DNA of 64,000 bases from Mangrovitalea sediminis (GTDB lineage Bacteria > Pseudomonadota > Gammaproteobacteria > Pseudomonadales > Oleiphilaceae), in the NCBI RefSeq assembly GCF_002514725.1, contig NZ_NTLB01000001.1, positions 620,001 to 684,000 of the forward strand. Reading direction: 5' to 3'. Position numbers and translations under genes: made by a program. Position 1 is the first letter of the stretch. Each line of letters starts with the position of its first letter. Under the pieces are notes generated by a model that worked only from the letters and a program-made list of their open reading frames with translations, made no database searches and was not told the origin of the DNA. Below are positions 62,874 through 64,000 of this stretch, one piece after another.

Positions 62874-63740
62874 TCAGGCAAACTGCTTGTGCGCCATCAT
62901 TTCCAGCACCATGGGCCGCACAATCAGGTCCATCGCCAAGGGTAACTTGGTTCCCGGAATGACCATGGTGTCGTGCCGCGACATGGAGCTACCGGGAATC
63001 ATCTGCAGCAGGTAGGGGAATTCCACCGTTCCGCGATCACGGAAGTGGATGACGATCATGCTCTCATCGTCACTCGGCACATCGCGCACGATGAAGGGGT
63101 TCGACGTATCCACCAGCGGTACCCGCTGGAAGTTGATATGGGTATGGGAAAACTGCGGCACGATATCGTGCACATAGTCATCCATACGTTTGATGATGGT
63201 CTGCACCACCGCTTCCTGCGTGTAACCCCGTTGCCGCGTATCCCGGTAGATCTTCTGGATCCACTCAAGGTTGACGATGGGGACCACCCCGATCAGCAGG
63301 TCGACATACTGCGCCAGGTTGTACTGGTCAGTGATGATGCCACCGTGAAGCCCCTCGTAAAACAACACGTCGGTATCCGGCGGCAATGCCTTCCAGGGCG
63401 TAAAGGTGCCGGGCTTGTATCCCGCCTCGATCAGGCTCAGGTCGTCATCATGCACGTAATGACGAAAATGCCCCATACCCGAAGCGCTGTAGTCGTGGAA
63501 CAAGGCCTCGAGCTTGTCGATGTGGTTGGCCGCAGCCGCAAAATGGTTCCGCTCGCCATATTGGCCCTTGGCCGCCAACCGCGTCATCTGTTCCCGGGTG
63601 TACTTGTGGAAACTGTCGCCGCTGACCATGGCGGCACGGATATTCTCACCGGCAAAAATCTTGTTGAAGATATTGCACGCCGTCGTGGTGCCCGCCCCCG
63701 AAGAGCCGGTCACCGCGATGATCGGATAGCGTTTGGACAT
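62874..63740 (-). CDS. prkB: Phosphoribulokinase, PrkB type
   Basis: 288 residues from the ATG at 63740. Walker A GSSGAGTTT (about 12-20), ATP-binding and catalytic blocks TDVLFYEGLHGG (Glu) and DLLIGVVPIVNLEWIQKI, and the C-terminal PIVRP-type LIVRPMVLEM. The protein has the length and style of the E. coli PrkB. In E. coli prkB is next to yhfA and crp, as roughly here, with about 4 kb between. No RuBisCO gene is in the window, so a Calvin cycle role is not supported. A longer frame to 63848 is not the start. Confidence 0.92.
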   Translation of the reverse strand: MSKRYPIIAVTGSSGAGTTTACNIFNKIFAGENIRAAMVSGDSFHKYTREQMTRLAAKGQYGERNHFAAAANHIDKLEALFHDYSASGMGHFRHYVHDDDLSLIEAGYKPGTFTPWKALPPDTDVLFYEGLHGGIITDQYNLAQYVDLLIGVVPIVNLEWIQKIYRDTRQRGYTQEAVVQTIIKRMDDYVHDIVPQFSHTHINFQRVPLVDTSNPFIVRDVPSDDESMIVIHFRDRGTVEFPYLLQMIPGSSMSRHDTMVIPGTKLPLAMDLIVRPMVLEMMAHKQFA

Positions 63741-63893
63741 CGCATCGGACTCATACAGCCATCTGGATTTCTGGGAAATCGACGATTTCCCGGGGGACAA
63801 GTGCGCCGCTGGCTGCCCGTCCCTCCGCGTTTCGGCGCATTGTGGCACGAGACAGCCGGGGCCCGCTATGTCATCCGGCGCCGGAAGGCGGAA

Positions 63894-64000
63894 TCAATCC
63901 ATGCTGCTGAGCAGCTTCGGCTTTTCGATGATATAGCCCTGGCCATAGTCGACGCCCAGCTCGCGCAGGATATCGAGAGCGGCCTTATCCTCAATCTGGG
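63894..64000 (-). CDS. C-terminal end of an EAL domain protein (cut by window edge)
   Basis: The last 35 residues: KAALDILRELGVDYGQGYII, then EKPKLLSSMD and the stop at 63894-63896. The LRELGVDYGQGYI block is the C-terminal end of EAL (c-di-GMP phosphodiesterase) domains. The rest lies beyond the right edge, so the start and the other domains are unknown. Confidence 0.85.
   Translation of the reverse strand, partial: QIEDKAALDILRELGVDYGQGYIIEKPKLLSSMD

Noticed and set aside
62874-63740. Phosphoribulokinase as evidence for the Calvin cycle
   Set aside because: It is the PrkB type found in non-autotrophs and no RuBisCO gene is present in the window.

Overview
The window looks like a chromosomal segment of a marine or soil gammaproteobacterium of the Pseudomonas/Marinobacter type. 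The main clue is the right end: a vfr/crp-like regulator, an OsmC-like gene, speD and a prkB-type phosphoribulokinase lie close together, an arrangement known from Pseudomonas (vfr, OsmC-like gene, speD) and Escherichia coli (crp, yhfA, prkB). A sigma-54 regulator with an N-terminal domain like that of VpsR, a PEP-CTERM protein and two c-di-GMP turnover proteins fit this. No rRNA, tRNA, insertion sequence or CRISPR array was recognised. Genus assignment is inference.

Left part (1-13 kb): a truncated Baeyer-Villiger-type flavin monooxygenase diverges from an AraC regulator. Next, all on the minus strand, comes a polymorphic-toxin locus: a secreted RHS protein with an N-terminal C39-type peptidase domain and a short C-terminal toxin tip, followed by an AT-rich array of five immunity-like genes (an adjacent cognate candidate, a frameshifted EF-Tu-barrel-like gene, DUF416, an alpha-helical repeat protein and a barstar-like protein). 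A small secreted protein and a PEP-CTERM protein lie upstream.

Middle-left (13-25 kb): mostly housekeeping and accessory genes: a YibQ-type polysaccharide deacetylase, a MarR remnant, dodecin, a LysR/NmrA/quinone-reductase module, a globin, an NTF2-like protein, a periplasmic binding protein, a CHASE4-GGDEF-EAL protein and a DUF72 protein.

Centre (25-38 kb): the most interesting region. A sigma-54 activator precedes a good -24/-12 promoter and an apparent surface-fibre locus: a glycine-rich secreted protein, a hairpin attenuator, a small secreted protein with a double-glycine motif, a Sec-exported C39 peptidase, a second double-glycine protein, and a convergent coiled-coil/beta-barrel outer membrane protein. 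The set resembles the Pseudomonas Fap amyloid machinery in architecture but not in its fibre proteins. Two of the exported proteins share a clear C-terminal Q-N motif, which the fibre protein matches more loosely. A two-partner secretion pair and a LuxR regulator follow, plausibly part of the same surface programme.

38-44 kb: a tightly overlapping operon encodes a small repeat protein, a hairpin, a WD40 protein, an NADPH-FMN reductase, a SUMF1/FGE-fold protein without the usual cysteines and an ATP-grasp ligase. It looks like an undescribed modification or ligation pathway.

45-57 kb: a GspE/PilB-type ATPase, a GST, then a long minus-strand catabolic operon (class III aminotransferase, CoA-transferase A and B, M20 deacylase, thiolase, amino-acid ABC transporter) facing a LysR regulator. 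The chemistry fits degradation of an acylated beta-amino acid such as N-acetyl-beta-lysine (inference). The right end holds an M14 carboxypeptidase-like protein, vfr/crp, the OsmC-like gene, speD, LysR-azoR-pirin, prkB and the tail of an EAL protein.
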